Below are positions 25,295-36,813 of a stretch of DNA of 64,000 nt, piece by piece. The first letter of the stretch is position 1. The number at the start of each line of letters is the position of its first letter. Both the position numbers and the translations under genes were made by a program. Source of the stretch: Mangifera indica (Eukaryota > Streptophyta > Magnoliopsida > Sapindales > Anacardiaceae); assembly GCF_011075055.1 (NCBI RefSeq), contig NC_058137.1:3958771-4022770 (forward strand). Direction: 5' to 3'. The notes below the pieces were generated by a model that was given only the letters and a program-made list of their open reading frames with translations, was not told the origin of the DNA and did not search any database.

Positions 25295-28200
25295 ATGGGA
25301 GGAAGTAACGAAAGGAGCAAGAGAGAAAAATCATCTTCTTCAAAACGTAGAAGCCGAAGTCAAAGAAGGAGATCTGACGACTCTGCAGCGGAGTCGGAAG
25401 CTGAGTCTGAATCGTACACCGACTCGGACGAGGCACCATCGAGGAGCTCGCGGAAGCACAAAGATCGAAGCGGAAGCAAGAGAAAAAGCAGAATTAGTAG
25501 ACGTGATAGCTACTCGGATGATTATAGTGACGATAGCGACGAGAGCGATCGTGGCCGCAATAAGCGAAGGTCTTCGAGGAAGATTACTGAGGAACAAATT
25601 ACTGAGTATTTGGCTAAAAAAGCTCAGAGAAAGGTAAATTATTTACTTTGTTTTTCAGTGTTTTTCCATTATAACTTTAATTTCTGAAATTAATTTATTC
25701 ATCGAGTATGTTATTGTTATTTTTCAGGCGGCTAGCGTTTCGAAGAAGTTGAAGGCGCAGAACGTGTCTGGTTATTCAAACGATTCGAATCCATTCGGTG
25801 ATTCAAATCTAAATGAGAAGTAAGTTTTTTCATTTTCCTTATATTGCATTAATTGATTCTGTTTTGTGCAGTAATTAAGTCAATTTGGGTTCTCCTTTAA
25901 TGATTGATGAAATTTTCGAAATTGAAGTTTGGTGTATGTGGAAGAGCATTAAAGTAGTAAAAATTTATAGGTTGTAAATTTGAGGCAGGATTCTTTTTTT
26001 TTTTTTTTTCCTTTTTGAATGTGATTGAGTTGTGATGTGTGGGCTGCAGATTTGTGTGGCGTAAGAAGATCGAGCGAGATGTTTCCCAAGGTGTACCTCT
26101 TGATGAGTTCTCGATTAAAGCAGAGAGAAAGAGACAGAGAGAAAGGCTGGTATGTGAATCTAAGTTGATGAGAAGACACTGCCTCTTATTTGCAAAATTG
26201 AAGCCCTTGTTGTCTTTGTGTCATCTTAATTTTGGCTTTTCATGGAGTTTCCTTTAGAGTATCAGAATTTAATATGTCTTTGCCATTCATGATACAGGCA
26301 GAGATTGAAAAGGTTAAAAAGAGAAGAGAGGAAAGAGCTGTTGAAAAAGCACGGCATGAAGAAGAAATGGTAAGCTTAGTTCCTTGATAGAGCAAAATTT
26401 TTTGTTTGGAATATGTTGGTGAAGATACCCCATTGTGCCTTATATTATTGAAATTAATGTATAAATATTTTGAAAAAGTTTTCTTACTTTAAATATGATT
26501 AATAATTTCTGCAGGCATTGTTAGCAAGGGAACGTGCTCGTGCTGAATTTCAGGACTGGGAGAAGAAAGAGGAAGAGGTGTGTGGCTGAGGTGCTTCCAA
26601 TATTCTATTTTTTAATGATACTGCAACTTTTTATTTGCCATCTGAAGAGTTAGCTATATATTTGATCTGCAGTTTCATTTTGATCAAAGCAAAGTCAGAT
26701 CTGAGATTAGATTGCGTGAAGGTCGTGTAAAGGCTATTGATATTCTCTGCAACCATCTTAGTGGCTCAGATGACTTGGACATAGAAATAAATGAACCTTA
26801 CATGGTTTTCAAGGTAATTAAGTGGTGTTATCTCATTTTTGACGTGATTGCATTTACAGACATGCTTTAAATATTTTTCTTAGACTTTCACAGTGGCATT
26901 TTGATGTGTATTGTTTGATACAGGGCTTGACAGTTAAGGAGATGGAAGAGCTTCGTGAGGACATCAAGATGTATCTGGATTTGGACAGGGCAACACCAAT
27001 GCATATAGAATATTGGGAGGTATTACCCCTTCATTTTTACAGACTTTGTGAGTAGCTATATTAGTCCCAGCTGAGAGGTAGAATTTTTAGCTGTACATTC
27101 AGAGAACTGCTTTCTTTCAGGCATTTCTCTTACAAACGTTTCCATCTTGCCTGCCTTTCGTTATTTGCTATTAAATTAGCCCTCTTAAGAAAATAACTAT
27201 GTAGGATTTATGTAATCTTTTCTAGGGATTATGAAGTAGGGTTTGTTAAATTGAGAGAAAATAACTTTCATGTCAGGACTCTGTCTTTCTCTCTCTTCAG
27301 ATATATGCTTGCATTTTCAATTTATGTATCTTCTTGGTCTAGAAGCGTGTTGTCTCCCACATACCATAGTTTTTGGATGAAATGATTGCTCAAGATCAGT
27401 TCAAATGGTTATAATTGGAAGATTATAACCAGAATATTTTTATATATAAAGTTATGAGCTTGCTGGAATTAATGATGTTACTTGTTACATTTAGTGCTGA
27501 ATGTCAAGTAGACTGTCTCTTGACTCTATGTATTCAACAGGCACTTATGGTGGTTTGTGATTGGGAACTAGCTGAAGCACGGAAGAAGGATGCTCTGGAT
27601 CGAGCTAGAGTGCGTGGGGAGGAACCTCCTGCTGAGTTGCTTGCCGAAGAAAGGGGATTGCATTCTAGTATTGAACCAGATGTCAGGAACCTTTTGCAAG
27701 GGAAGACTCACAGTGAGCTTGAGGCATTACAAAGTCATATTGAATCACAAATGCGTACTGGCACTGCAAAGGTGGTAGAGTATTGGGAAGCCATTCTTAA
27801 AAGACTCCACATATACAAAGCAAAGGTACTTATCTGCGACATTTTTAAATGGCTTTATTTAAATTATTCACAACTTGTTTTGGACCTTGCTGTAATTTGG
27901 TACAATTACAGGCTTGTTTGAAAGAAATACATGCTAAAATGCTGCGTAAGCATCTGCAACGCCTTGAGCAACCTTTGGAGGGTGAAAATAAATTTGAAAC
28001 TGATCATGATTTGCAGTCTGAAGACGAGAACATTCAGCTTGAGAATGATGATAATGGTATGCCGTTTTTTCTTCCCTTTTGTTGAAATTCTGGATTTTTT
28101 TTTTATTAAGATTATTGCAGTGATAACGATTGATTAATGTCTTCGATATATAGATGTGGGAAACTTCTCTCCAGAGCTTGTATCAAGGGAAGAGACTCAA

Positions 28201-29151
28201 AAAGCAGAAGAGCCTGGATCATTCTCACCTGAACTATTGCATGGTGATGACAATGAAGAAGCTATTGACCCTGAAGAGGACAGGGCTATATTGGTAACTA
28301 GCTTATACAAAATCTTTGTCGTCTACTAAGAATCTTATGAGTTATAAGCTGTGTCTTGGCTTAATCATGTATGGTGTTGCTTTGTTACAGGAACGTAAAC
28401 GTGTAGCTGTGTTGGAAGAGCAGCAAAGGCGGATTCAAGAAGCTATGGCATCAAAACCACCTCCTTCAGAAGATAACTTTGAGCTGAAAGCCATGAAAGC
28501 TATGGGAGCTATGGAAGAAGGAGATGCTGTATTTGGCTCTGGTGCAGAAGTGAACCTGGACTCTCAGGTGGTTCATCTTACCCTGTCTCTGAATTTCATG
28601 CATGGTTTGACTGTTTTTCTCCAAGTTCTATCATAAGTTCCATTTTCTGAAAATCAATATGGATGCAGGTGTATTGGTGGCATGACAAGTACCGACCAAG
28701 AAAACCAAAATATTTCAACCGTGTTCACACTGGATATGAGTGGAACAAATATAACCAGACTCACTATGACCATGACAACCCCCCACCAAAGATTGTGCAA
28801 GGATATAAATTCAACATCTTCTATCCAGACCTTGTAGACAAGACAAAGGCTCCAACCTACACGATTGAGAAGGATGGAAGCAATGGTGAAACATGCATCA
28901 TCAGGTTCCATGCTGGGCCTCCCTATGAGGACATTGTAAGTTCACTTGGTCCATTTTTTTTTTTTTTTTTATAATTTCATATTTAGTTTATTTACGATTA
29001 ATTTGCTCTGCCACTTATCTTGATATTACAGGCATTTAAAATTGTAAACAAAGAATGGGAGTATTCTCATAAGAAAGGATTCAAGTGCACATTTGAGCGT
29101 GGGATATTACATGTATATTTCAACTTCAAACGCTATCGCTACCGTAGGTGA
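25295..29151 (+). CDS. CTN: Cactin, spliceosome-associated protein
   Basis: Thirteen exons: 25295-25633, 25728-25819, 26050-26149, 26298-26369, 26515-26577, 26673-26813, 26924-27019, 27541-27825, 27912-28056, 28154-28293, 28391-28567, 28669-28935 and 29032-29151, giving 678 residues in a continuous frame. Residues 1-110 are Ser/Arg/Asp-rich like splicing factors. A charged coiled-coil stretch (about 145-222) leads into the cactin mid domain (about 223-400, with EYWEALMVVCDWELAEARKK). An acidic region comes next, then the conserved C-terminal cactin domain (551-678), beginning VYWWHDKYRPRKPKYFNRVH and ending FKCTFERGILHVYFNFKRYR. Cactins act in the nucleus with splicing proteins, and plant members are needed for embryo development. 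Length and ends fit a complete gene. Confidence 0.96.
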
Positions 29152-30107
29152 TATGTGGCTAATTTTTCAACTTGTCCCTGAACCAATGCCTCGGGGACTA
29201 TTACCATAGTAGGAGGCCATTGGCAGTGTAACACAGATTTTGTTGTCATAGATAATTTATTACTATGTGAATATTATTCAAATGAAATGTTATGACTTGT
29301 TTTAAGTCCACATAATTCAATCATTTGGTTATGCAGCAGTAGTGTTAATACACACAAAACACAGTAAAACAGCGCTTTGTTACTGGTTATTTATTGCCTT
29401 GTCACAGTAATCTTCATAAGGACTTCTGCAAAATAGTTAATCTTGCTTTTCTTTTGATAACTCTCTTACTATCTTTTTGTCAAATTGTTCATGCATTTTT
29501 TTCCATCGAATGAAGACATGAAATTGTGTGGAGTTTTTCATGGCCAAGCAGATGATCCTTTTTCCATATTCATATTCCTTCTAATATTGTGTGTAGATGT
29601 AATTAGGAAGGAGTTGATTGATCAGTTAAACAGTTTGTGAATTCTTGTAAAAGCACCCATAATTAATTTAATGAAAATTAACGGCTCAGGAAAACGTTTG
29701 AATTTTTCACCCAATAAAGTTGTGATACTTGGAAGTCTCTTTTGTCATTTAACACTAAAATTTGAAAAACGTGGACGAATAAAAAATTGTTTATTCATTT
29801 TATGATGAACGATAAAATGCCAAAATGAAGTCTTTTGGCTTCTCGTTTTCCTTTCCAGTGCTTTGAGAGAGAGTTTTGCTATGAAATTTTTCCCTAGTAA
29901 AATTGTGAAACAATCGATGAATTTTTTACGACGACAAGAACTTAGTAAATACATTATATTAATAATTTAAGTTGCAAGATACTTTTCTCATTTTCTTAAA
30001 AAATGGTAAAATAATTATTCAAATTAAAAGGTATTTTAATTATTTCACTAGATATTGGGTAAATTAATTATTTAAACTTTAAAGTAATAAAAATTGTTAA
30101 ACTTAAC

Positions 30108-30199
30108 TCTTGATAGGTGAGAGTTTGGGTTTACAAAATTAGTGGGTGGGAATTTGAGAAATCAACAAAATTTGGGTGGGAATAAGTCCTTTGGCTAAG
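30108..30199. mobile_element. Truncated end of the palindromic MITE family
   Basis: The sequence ends TTGGGTGGGAATAAGTCCTT followed by TGGC. This matches the right end of the copies at 8442 and 18085 (CTTGGGTGGGAAATAGTCGT then TTGGCC). A second GGTGGGAATTTGAGAAA word lies where those copies have a related one. The matching left end was not found, so it is an old deleted copy. Confidence 0.5.
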
Positions 30200-30259
30200 A
30201 CAGATTATTAAAATAATCTTTCTACCATTTGAGTCAAACGCCCTTATAAGTAATACTAT

Positions 30260-30393
30260 GTCTACAAATAATGTGCACAAATGATAATATATTATTATGT
30301 AATTATATATTATTTTATCTCTAATTTAAAATCACTTACTTATATAATAACATATCATCATTTGTGCATATTGTTTGTGAGCAAAATTTGATT
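30260..30393. mobile_element. Short AT-rich MITE (about 134 bp) with direct-repeat flanks
   Basis: A perfect direct repeat GTAATACTAT sits at 30250-30259 and 30394-30403. Between them the ends are inverted: ACAAATAATGTGCACAAATG on the left and, on the complement of the right side, ACAAACAATATGCACAAATG. The middle is the ATATTATTATRTAATTA / AATTTAAAAT palindrome shared by many AT-rich repeats of this window. It is non-coding. Confidence 0.6.
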
Positions 30394-31794
30394 GTAATAC
30401 TATACCAACCCAAAAAATGTTCCCAAGTGATGTGTCATTTTCCTTTGGGATAAATAGAATTATTGTTTATTAAATATTAAAACATTTTAATTAAATATAC
30501 CAGTCTTCTTTATCTTCAAAATATATATATATATGAAATGCAAGCTATGTAATCTATTTAAGCTTTATATTTACACATATGTTGGTAGATATCTTGTGCA
30601 ATTGCAACTTTGTTTCTGGTGTATTGATAGAATTATAAGTATGCCTTATTTATTGTTGGTAATGGTTCAAGTTCCTCATCAATTCTTACCTTTGAACAGC
30701 CACTGGAATTAATTACTCTGCTTTTTGACTAATGCCATGCCATCAACAAATACAAAGAAGGTAAATGGCTGTCTGTTCTTATCATTGCCTCTCCATTAAC
30801 CCATTTAGCTAACATTTACCATTTTTTAAGTATTTCATTTCCAAATGCTATCCCCATTTCAAAAAGCTTGTTTATTTATATTCCTCCATAAAGCATTAAT
30901 TATCACTTACAAATAAAATCCCACTTAGATTCCATAATTTCCAAAATGCCCTATCTTGGAAGTGTTAGTCTTTTTCATCAGTCAAAAGCTTTTACTTCAA
31001 AAAGAAAGCATCTGATCCCAATCCCATCTATTCTTATTTTATGTTAATTTCCACCAGCTTAAAATGTACCCTTTCGAATCAATTCAGCTTCTGTGGCCCT
31101 TCCCTTCACATTATTTCCACTTCCTTCACTCCTTTAATTGCTTTCCAACATGAATATTCAAAGCTCACTTATCTATCACTTCCAATCCAGCCACACAATT
31201 TTTGTTCATTTCAGTTTTTATGCCCATGTTATTTCTCTTTCACATATTCGGTTTTAGATTTCTAGCTAATATATGAAACCCTACCGCTATGACAGGGAGA
31301 ACAAACTTCAAAGTACAAAGGTTAATTTGACCTTAAACAGGAATTTTAAGCCATTAAGGTCATATTAACATTTATATAATATGTCCTTAATGGCTTACAT
31401 ATGACCTTAATTAATCGCACGTCTACCTACTCCCTTGATTTTCACACACCATTCTGGATTCTTATTTGTAGATTATTGCCCTAACTGTTTCAAATTTACT
31501 TCATTGTATCTTTGGTTGTGTTGCATTTGTATATCTTCACAAACATGGCTAAAATAAGTTAGCTCCTAGAGCATTATGGTATGTTTTGGTTTTTTTTTGG
31601 ATATGTTATGCTTAAAAAGGGTTATCGGTGTTATCATTCTCCAACTCATCAAATGTTTATAAGCATTATCATCCTCAAACTCGTTAAATGTTTATCATAA
31701 TGGATGTGATATTTTATGAAGATTACATGTATTTTTCTTTTGAACCTAAACTTCAAGAAGGGTATAATGAGAAAGTTCAGACTGATTTATAATG

Positions 31795-33130
31795 TGTAAG
31801 TTATCACAATTGATTTATATTATGAAGTACAAAGCTGATGGTACAATTAATTTAAGTAAAATTAATGGCAAAATTATACATCTTAATTTATAGGACTGAT
31901 TACATAGAAACATTTGCATCTATTGTCAAGATCAACACAGTTCAAATATTGTTATTGTTGACTGTAAACTTGGATTGACCATTATAATAATTCAATAGGA
32001 AGAACACTTTTCTGCATGGTGAATCGTTTAAGGATGTCTATATGGATTAAAATTGTCTCTCAAAAATTGGTTTGAAAAGTTCACAAAATCAATTATACAC
32101 TTTGGTTAGCATCAAAGTAATTCAAATTATGCTCTATTCTAGAAAACACAAAAGCATCAAATCACTGCTCTCATTTTATATGTGGAGGATAAGGGAAGGA
32201 CCAAAAGAAAAAAAGACTCTACACAAAAACATTTATTTAGATAATTCAAACTAAATGATTTAGGTCATCTGAAACATTTTTTTGGTATTGAAGTTTCACG
32301 ATCATTTGAAAGAATTTTTATATCATAAAGATAATATGTTTTAGATATCTTAGAGAAAACAAAGATGTCATGATGTCATCTAGTTGATACGCTAGTAGAA
32401 AAAGGTTTAAAGTTAAACATTGAATCTAACCAAGTTCCTGGCAATAAAAGAAGGTAACAAAGACTTGTGGGGAGATTGATGTATCTATCTCACACAAGAT
32501 TAAATCTTTCTTATACATTGAGTGTCATTAGTCAATGTGTGTATAGTCTTAGAGAGCAACATATGAATGTGATCATACATGTATTAAGGTATCTAAAGTA
32601 CACTGTTGAAAAGGAAATTTTTTTTCACCAAGTATACAAATTTTGAAAGCATATAGGTGTATACAAATACTAACTAGGTTGGATTAGTAAATACTAGATG
32701 ATCAATTTCATATTACTTTACTTTTGTAAGTGGTAATTCGATCACATGGAGAACTAAGAAACAAAATATCATTGTCCGATCTAGTGCTAAAGTTAAGTTT
32801 AAGAGTATGACAATTGAATTTTGTGGAACATTATGGATACAACTCCTCTTGCAAGACTTGGGTTACTCATTTGGGCATATGATCCAATTGTATTGTAATA
32901 ATAAAGCTACATGTGACATTGCATATAATCTAATATAATATGATCATATTAAACATGTAAAGATGAACATATTCTTCATAAAGAAAAAGCTCATTAAGAA
33001 AATTTTAGAGCTATCTAATATTCGATCAAAAAACTAATTGATTGATATTCTTACAAAAGCTATCTCACATTGATTATTCTTAAGATTTTTAGATAAGTTG
33101 AATCTAAGTAACATCTATACACCGATTTAA
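31795..33130 (+). mobile_element. Decayed Ty1/copia retrotransposon, reverse transcriptase and RNase H remnants
   Basis: Reading the three forward frames with many stops and frame changes, the conserved order of a plant copia pol is visible. YKADGTINLSK (about 31827) is followed by DYIETFASIVKINTVQIL (about 31900), LNDLGHLKHFFGIEVSRS (about 32250), GRLMYLSHTRLNLSYT (about 32470) and then the RNase H region with ITWRTKKQNIIVRSSAKVKF (about 32740) and LYCNNKATCDIAYN (about 32890). The catalytic YVDD block is lost. The element is dead. No gag or integrase part is present upstream, so it is 5'-truncated or deleted. Confidence 0.85.
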
Positions 33131-33302
33131 GTGAAAATATTGAAAATTGAGTTGATTATATAAATATTTTTGTATTTCATCCTAATATAATAAGATTTCT
33201 TTCTATTATAACTTGATAGATTAGAAAATTATTGATTGTATAAGATTATTGGACAAAAATTTCAAAAAAACAATCTTTATTAAATTTTGAGTTATGTTAT
33301 AA

Positions 33303-33498
33303 ATGGTGGATTTTTCCACAATGTGAAATAGACTTTGGCCAAAAGATAATGTGAAAGCATTAAATGCTTTGAAAAATTTACTTTGAAGATAGTCATTTTT
33401 CTTGATTGGAGGGGCGGTAATAATCCCTATAAAAACCCCCTTCTCTCTTCATTTGTAAGAGAGAGCCCATCTCTTAATTAATCGTAGACTTTGCTTTG
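33303..33498 (+). repeat. LTR-like repeat, copy A
   Basis: About 195 bases match the stretch 34464-34665 closely: GATTTTTCCAC, TGTGAAAT, AAAGCATTAAATGC, CCTATAAAAACCCCC (a TATA box) and CATTTGTAAGAGAGA in the same order. It follows the copia RNase H remnant, and the TGAAAATTGAGTTG word near 33142 looks like the start of a 3' LTR. This copy is therefore probably part of that LTR, including its promoter. Confidence 0.6.
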
Positions 33499-33824
33499 GA
33501 ACTTTATTATATTTGGCTTAATATATTAAATTAGATATATTTTTTATAGTCAATTTATAGATTCGATTTAACTTTGTACTAATCTATCATCACTGAAACG
33601 AAATTAAATATATATTTCATTACTTATATGAGACTAAAGATTTGTGATTATTCTATTATATCAAATCGTTTAAAAATTCTAGTTTGATTGGATATGTAGA
33701 TATTGATTATCTTTTTAACCCTTATAAGACCCGCTTATAGAAGTGATATATTTTTATTTATAATGATATAGTGATATTTTGATGCTCTATCAAACAAACT
33801 TTGGTTGCAATGTTTTCAAATTAT

Positions 33825-34200
33825 TTAAAGATTCTAGCTCTCTATGAGGCTAACCAAGAATACATATGGTTACAGTCTATCATCTATCATATTTGAAATA
33901 CATACAGTCTTCTTTCTACAACAGATACTTCTTCTATATTATATGAAGACAATACAAAATGTATTGCCCAAATTAGAGGAGAATACATTAAATGAGACAA
34001 AATCAAATATATATCATGGAAGCTATTTAACATTTATGAGCTCCAATAGAGTAGAAAGATTGATGTCAAACAAATAAGATCTAGTGAGAATTTTATAGAT
34101 TTGTTCACTAAGACATTACTGATATCAACATTTAAAAAATTAATGTATAATATCGGTATGCGATAACTCAACAAGCAACTAAATTAATCTCACTACAAAG
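33825..34200 (+). mobile_element. Second Ty1/copia remnant (RNase H end of another lineage)
   Basis: Broken frames read LYEANQEYIWLQSIIYHI, then ILYEDNTKCIAQI, then a piece like the conserved LADLFTK end followed by STFKKLIYNIGM-type sequence. This is the C-terminal end of a copia polyprotein from a lineage different from the remnant at 31795-33130. Stops and frameshifts are frequent. It lies between the two LTR-like copies. Confidence 0.7.
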
Positions 34201-34463
34201 AGGGGAAACATTTATCAGAAGAAGAAAATTTTTGAAGTTTATAATATTTTGGATAAAATGTGTATTGTATTCTTTTTACTTTACCAGGTTTTGTTTTACT
34301 GGGTTTTTCTAGTAAAACTTTTAATGAGACAATTTTAGTACATCTAATCCTACTTTATAAGATATTAAATAATTATATTCTTTTACTTTGATTTTTGTTT
34401 TATTAAATTTTTTTTAATATAATTATTTGTAAGTGATAAGAGTTTAAGGAAGAGTATTATCGA

Positions 34464-34665
34464 TGACAGATTTTTCCACCATGTGAAATAAACTTTGGCC
34501 AAAAATAATGTGAAAGCATTAAATGCCTTAGAAAATTTGCTTTGAAGATAGTCATTTTTATTGACCGGAGGGATGATAATAATTCTTATAAAAACCCCCC
34601 TCCTCTTTTCATTTGTAAGAGAGAACAATAGATGCCCATCTCTCAATTAACAGTAGACTTTGCTT
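34464..34665 (+). repeat. LTR-like repeat, copy B
   Basis: Direct-repeat partner of 33303-33498, with the same order of words including TTATAAAAACCCCCC and CATTTGTAAGAGAGA. It lies 220 bases past the stop codon of the WAK-like kinase gene, which is transcribed toward it. A purine-rich AGTTTAAGGAAGAGTATTA word just upstream resembles a polypurine tract. Confidence 0.6.
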
Positions 34666-34884
34666 CTTTCTATTTTCTTCTCGGTTTCTACTGCATTTTT
34701 ATTTTCACTTTTAAAATTTTGTTCCAATTATATAAAATTTATAATAAGTTTGGTAGAAATGTATCAACATATTCTAGAAAGGACAAGTATAGAAAAAACA
34801 ACCTTCAAATTATCAAAGGTTGCTTTTTTAAATTACATATATTCAACACGTACTGATGTCACAAATTCTAGAGAGTATGGAAGT

Positions 34885-36813
34885 TCATACAGTTTCATCT
34901 TTGACCTCATTAGAAACCTGTTTTTCCTGACTTACAATCTGGATTATGCCTTCGAGTTGATGTACAACATCATTCATGGAAGGTCTCGCAATTTTCTTCT
35001 CCCTCAAACAAGCAAATGCAAGCTCCAAAAATACTTTAGCACTCGCCAGAATATTTTCAGAGGGCTCCTCCCCAATCAGCCTCTGATCCATCACTTCAAT
35101 GATTGCACCATTTGCAGCTCTTTGGCTCACATATATCGCCAAGTTCACATCATCCGCCTCTCGTGAGAAGTCAATCGCTTTGTTTGAAGTCAGAAGCTCG
35201 AGCAACACCACCCCGAAACTATAAACATCACTTTTATCAGTCAACTGATAGTTTCGAAAGTACTCAGGATCCAAGTATCCGAGTGTTCCCTGAGCACATG
35301 TTGATACATGACTCAGCCCTGGAAGAGCCAATCTTGAGAGACCAAAATCAGAAACCTTTGCATTGAACTCATCATCTAACAGAATATTTGTTGATTTGAC
35401 ATCTCTATGGTAAATGGGAGTATATGCAGCAGAATGGAGATAAGCTAGAGCTTCAGCGGTTTGTAAAGCGATTCTTAGCCTTGTTTCCCAGGTTAAAAAT
35501 GTGGAATACTTTCCTTGTAAATGGTCAAAGAGGGTCCCGTTTGAAATGTAGTCATAGATCATCAATGGCTGCTCAGCTTCTACACAATAACCTAAGAGTC
35601 TGACCAAGTTCTTGTGGTTGACTTGTGAAAGTATCCCGAGTTCATTGAGAACTTGTTCGGTGCTTTTAATGTTTCCCACTTTTGCTGCTTTGACAGCAAC
35701 TACAGTTCCATCTTGAAGCTCCCCTTTGTACACTTCACCAAACCCACCACTCCCCAAAATCCTGTCTTTTGAGAACCCGTTTGTGGCTTTCTTCACCTCT
35801 TTCAAGTGAAAAATTCTTGCTTGTTTTCCACCATGGCTCGATTTCAACAAGTCTTCTCTTGCCTTGGCAAGCCTTATTGCCTTGTTGGAAGGTTTCAGGA
35901 ATTTTCTTACTGTAATTGCTGCCAAAGCAACACTTAAAGCGAAAAAGGAGATTAACCCAATTGACACCTTCAAGGTGAGGCCAGTTTTATTGTTTCTCTT
36001 CATCCTCAAGCAGGTTCCAAGAACATGATCCCATTTGTAGCCGTTATCGCAAAGGCAGCGACGAAAGAGGCCATTCGTGGCAGAAGGTGAACATTTTGAA
36101 GCTCCAGTGCAATCAGTCTGTGTTTTGCAAACTGGTTCCGAGGGAGGAGCCCACTGAATTTCCAGTCCTTCTTCCCATTCATTTGCAGGCTTTTCAGGGT
36201 CCAAATGGAGGATACTTCTGAAAGCTTTACACCCCGAACTGTGAAGTCTAATCCTATATGCTGAAGGCATACCGCCCGCAACAAAAGTGCAACAAGGGTC
36301 GAGCTCACTGGCACACTGAGCAGCTTTTTGTCTGTCAACACGCCCCGAGCTCTCCAGGAATTTGTGACAAAGACTAGAAGGAGTACAATTTAGAGGCGAA
36401 ACCAAGAGGCGCGGCGAGCAATTGAAGAGGAAGACCGTGTTAGATGAAGTGATGTTAAAAGGAAGAGACTGATTCAACCGGATTCCTTCACTTACCACCA
36501 TATCTTGAGTAACACAAGTCCCAGCTAGCCACGGCGATGGCTGCACCACCAAGCGTTGCGACGAAGCCATGATTCTAAGTACAAGGTAAGAGCTTCCATT
36601 CATGGCGTCCAAGTAAAGCTTCTGAGAGTGAATATCACAGCTTAGAGCATAGTTTGAATCGCCACACTTGGGGCTTGTGCTTAAGGGATAAGGAACTTGC
36701 ATAGAGCCACAGTTTGGGCAGGTGATTTGGGAAGAACAACAATGAATAAAGATTAAAAGAAAGAAAAAAATTATATCGCTAGAAAGAAACAAGACTTTAA
36801 GTTTAGATATCAT
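34885..36813 (-). CDS. Wall-associated receptor kinase-like protein (WAKL15/20 type)
   Basis: Single-exon gene of 642 residues for a plasma-membrane receptor kinase. Residues 1-28 are a signal peptide. A GUB_WAK-type galacturonan-binding module starts at CPNCGSMQVPYPLS (32-45), and a Cys-rich WAK C-terminal-type region runs to about 270. A transmembrane helix spans about 281-301. The kinase domain has the glycine loop GSGGFGEV (354-361), Lys 375 (VAVKAAK), HRDVKSTNILL (469-479, an RD kinase), DFGLSR (489-494), GTLGYLDPEY (509-518) and DVYSFGVVLLELL. All catalytic residues are intact. The first in-frame ATG at 36813 directly precedes the signal peptide. The ligand is unknown; family members sense pectin fragments or act in defence and wall signalling. 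Copia debris lies just past its 3' end. Confidence 0.95.
   Translation of the reverse strand: MISKLKVLFLSSDIIFFFLLIFIHCCSSQITCPNCGSMQVPYPLSTSPKCGDSNYALSCDIHSQKLYLDAMNGSSYLVLRIMASSQRLVVQPSPWLAGTCVTQDMVVSEGIRLNQSLPFNITSSNTVFLFNCSPRLLVSPLNCTPSSLCHKFLESSGRVDRQKAAQCASELDPCCTFVAGGMPSAYRIRLHSSGCKAFRSILHLDPEKPANEWEEGLEIQWAPPSEPVCKTQTDCTGASKCSPSATNGLFRRCLCDNGYKWDHVLGTCLRMKRNNKTGLTLKVSIGLISFFALSVALAAITVRKFLKPSNKAIRLAKAREDLLKSSHGGKQARIFHLKEVKKATNGFSKDRILGSGGFGEVYKGELQDGTVVAVKAAKVGNIKSTEQVLNELGILSQVNHKNLVRLLGYCVEAEQPLMIYDYISNGTLFDHLQGKYSTFLTWETRLRIALQTAEALAYLHSAAYTPIYHRDVKSTNILLDDEFNAKVSDFGLSRLALPGLSHVSTCAQGTLGYLDPEYFRNYQLTDKSDVYSFGVVLLELLTSNKAIDFSREADDVNLAIYVSQRAANGAIIEVMDQRLIGEEPSENILASAKVFLELAFACLREKKIARPSMNDVVHQLEGIIQIVSQEKQVSNEVKDETV

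Larger units (their letters stand above)
29152..31790. other. Spacer downstream of cactin
   Basis: About 150 bases of likely 3' UTR, then AT-rich sequence with two small transposon remnants (30108-30199 and 30260-30393) and a perfect 12-bp inverted repeat at 31348-31396. The region 30660-31270 is pyrimidine-rich but has no coding signal I recognise. Confidence 0.5.

Noticed and set aside
29689..30199. Complete MITE with left end near TTTTTCACCCAATAAAG and right end at 30199
   Set aside because: The right end clearly belongs to the family, but the proposed left end matches poorly and no target duplication was found.
36006..36341. 111-codon minus-strand frame inside the kinase gene
   Set aside because: It is a shifted frame within the intact 642-residue WAK-like kinase.
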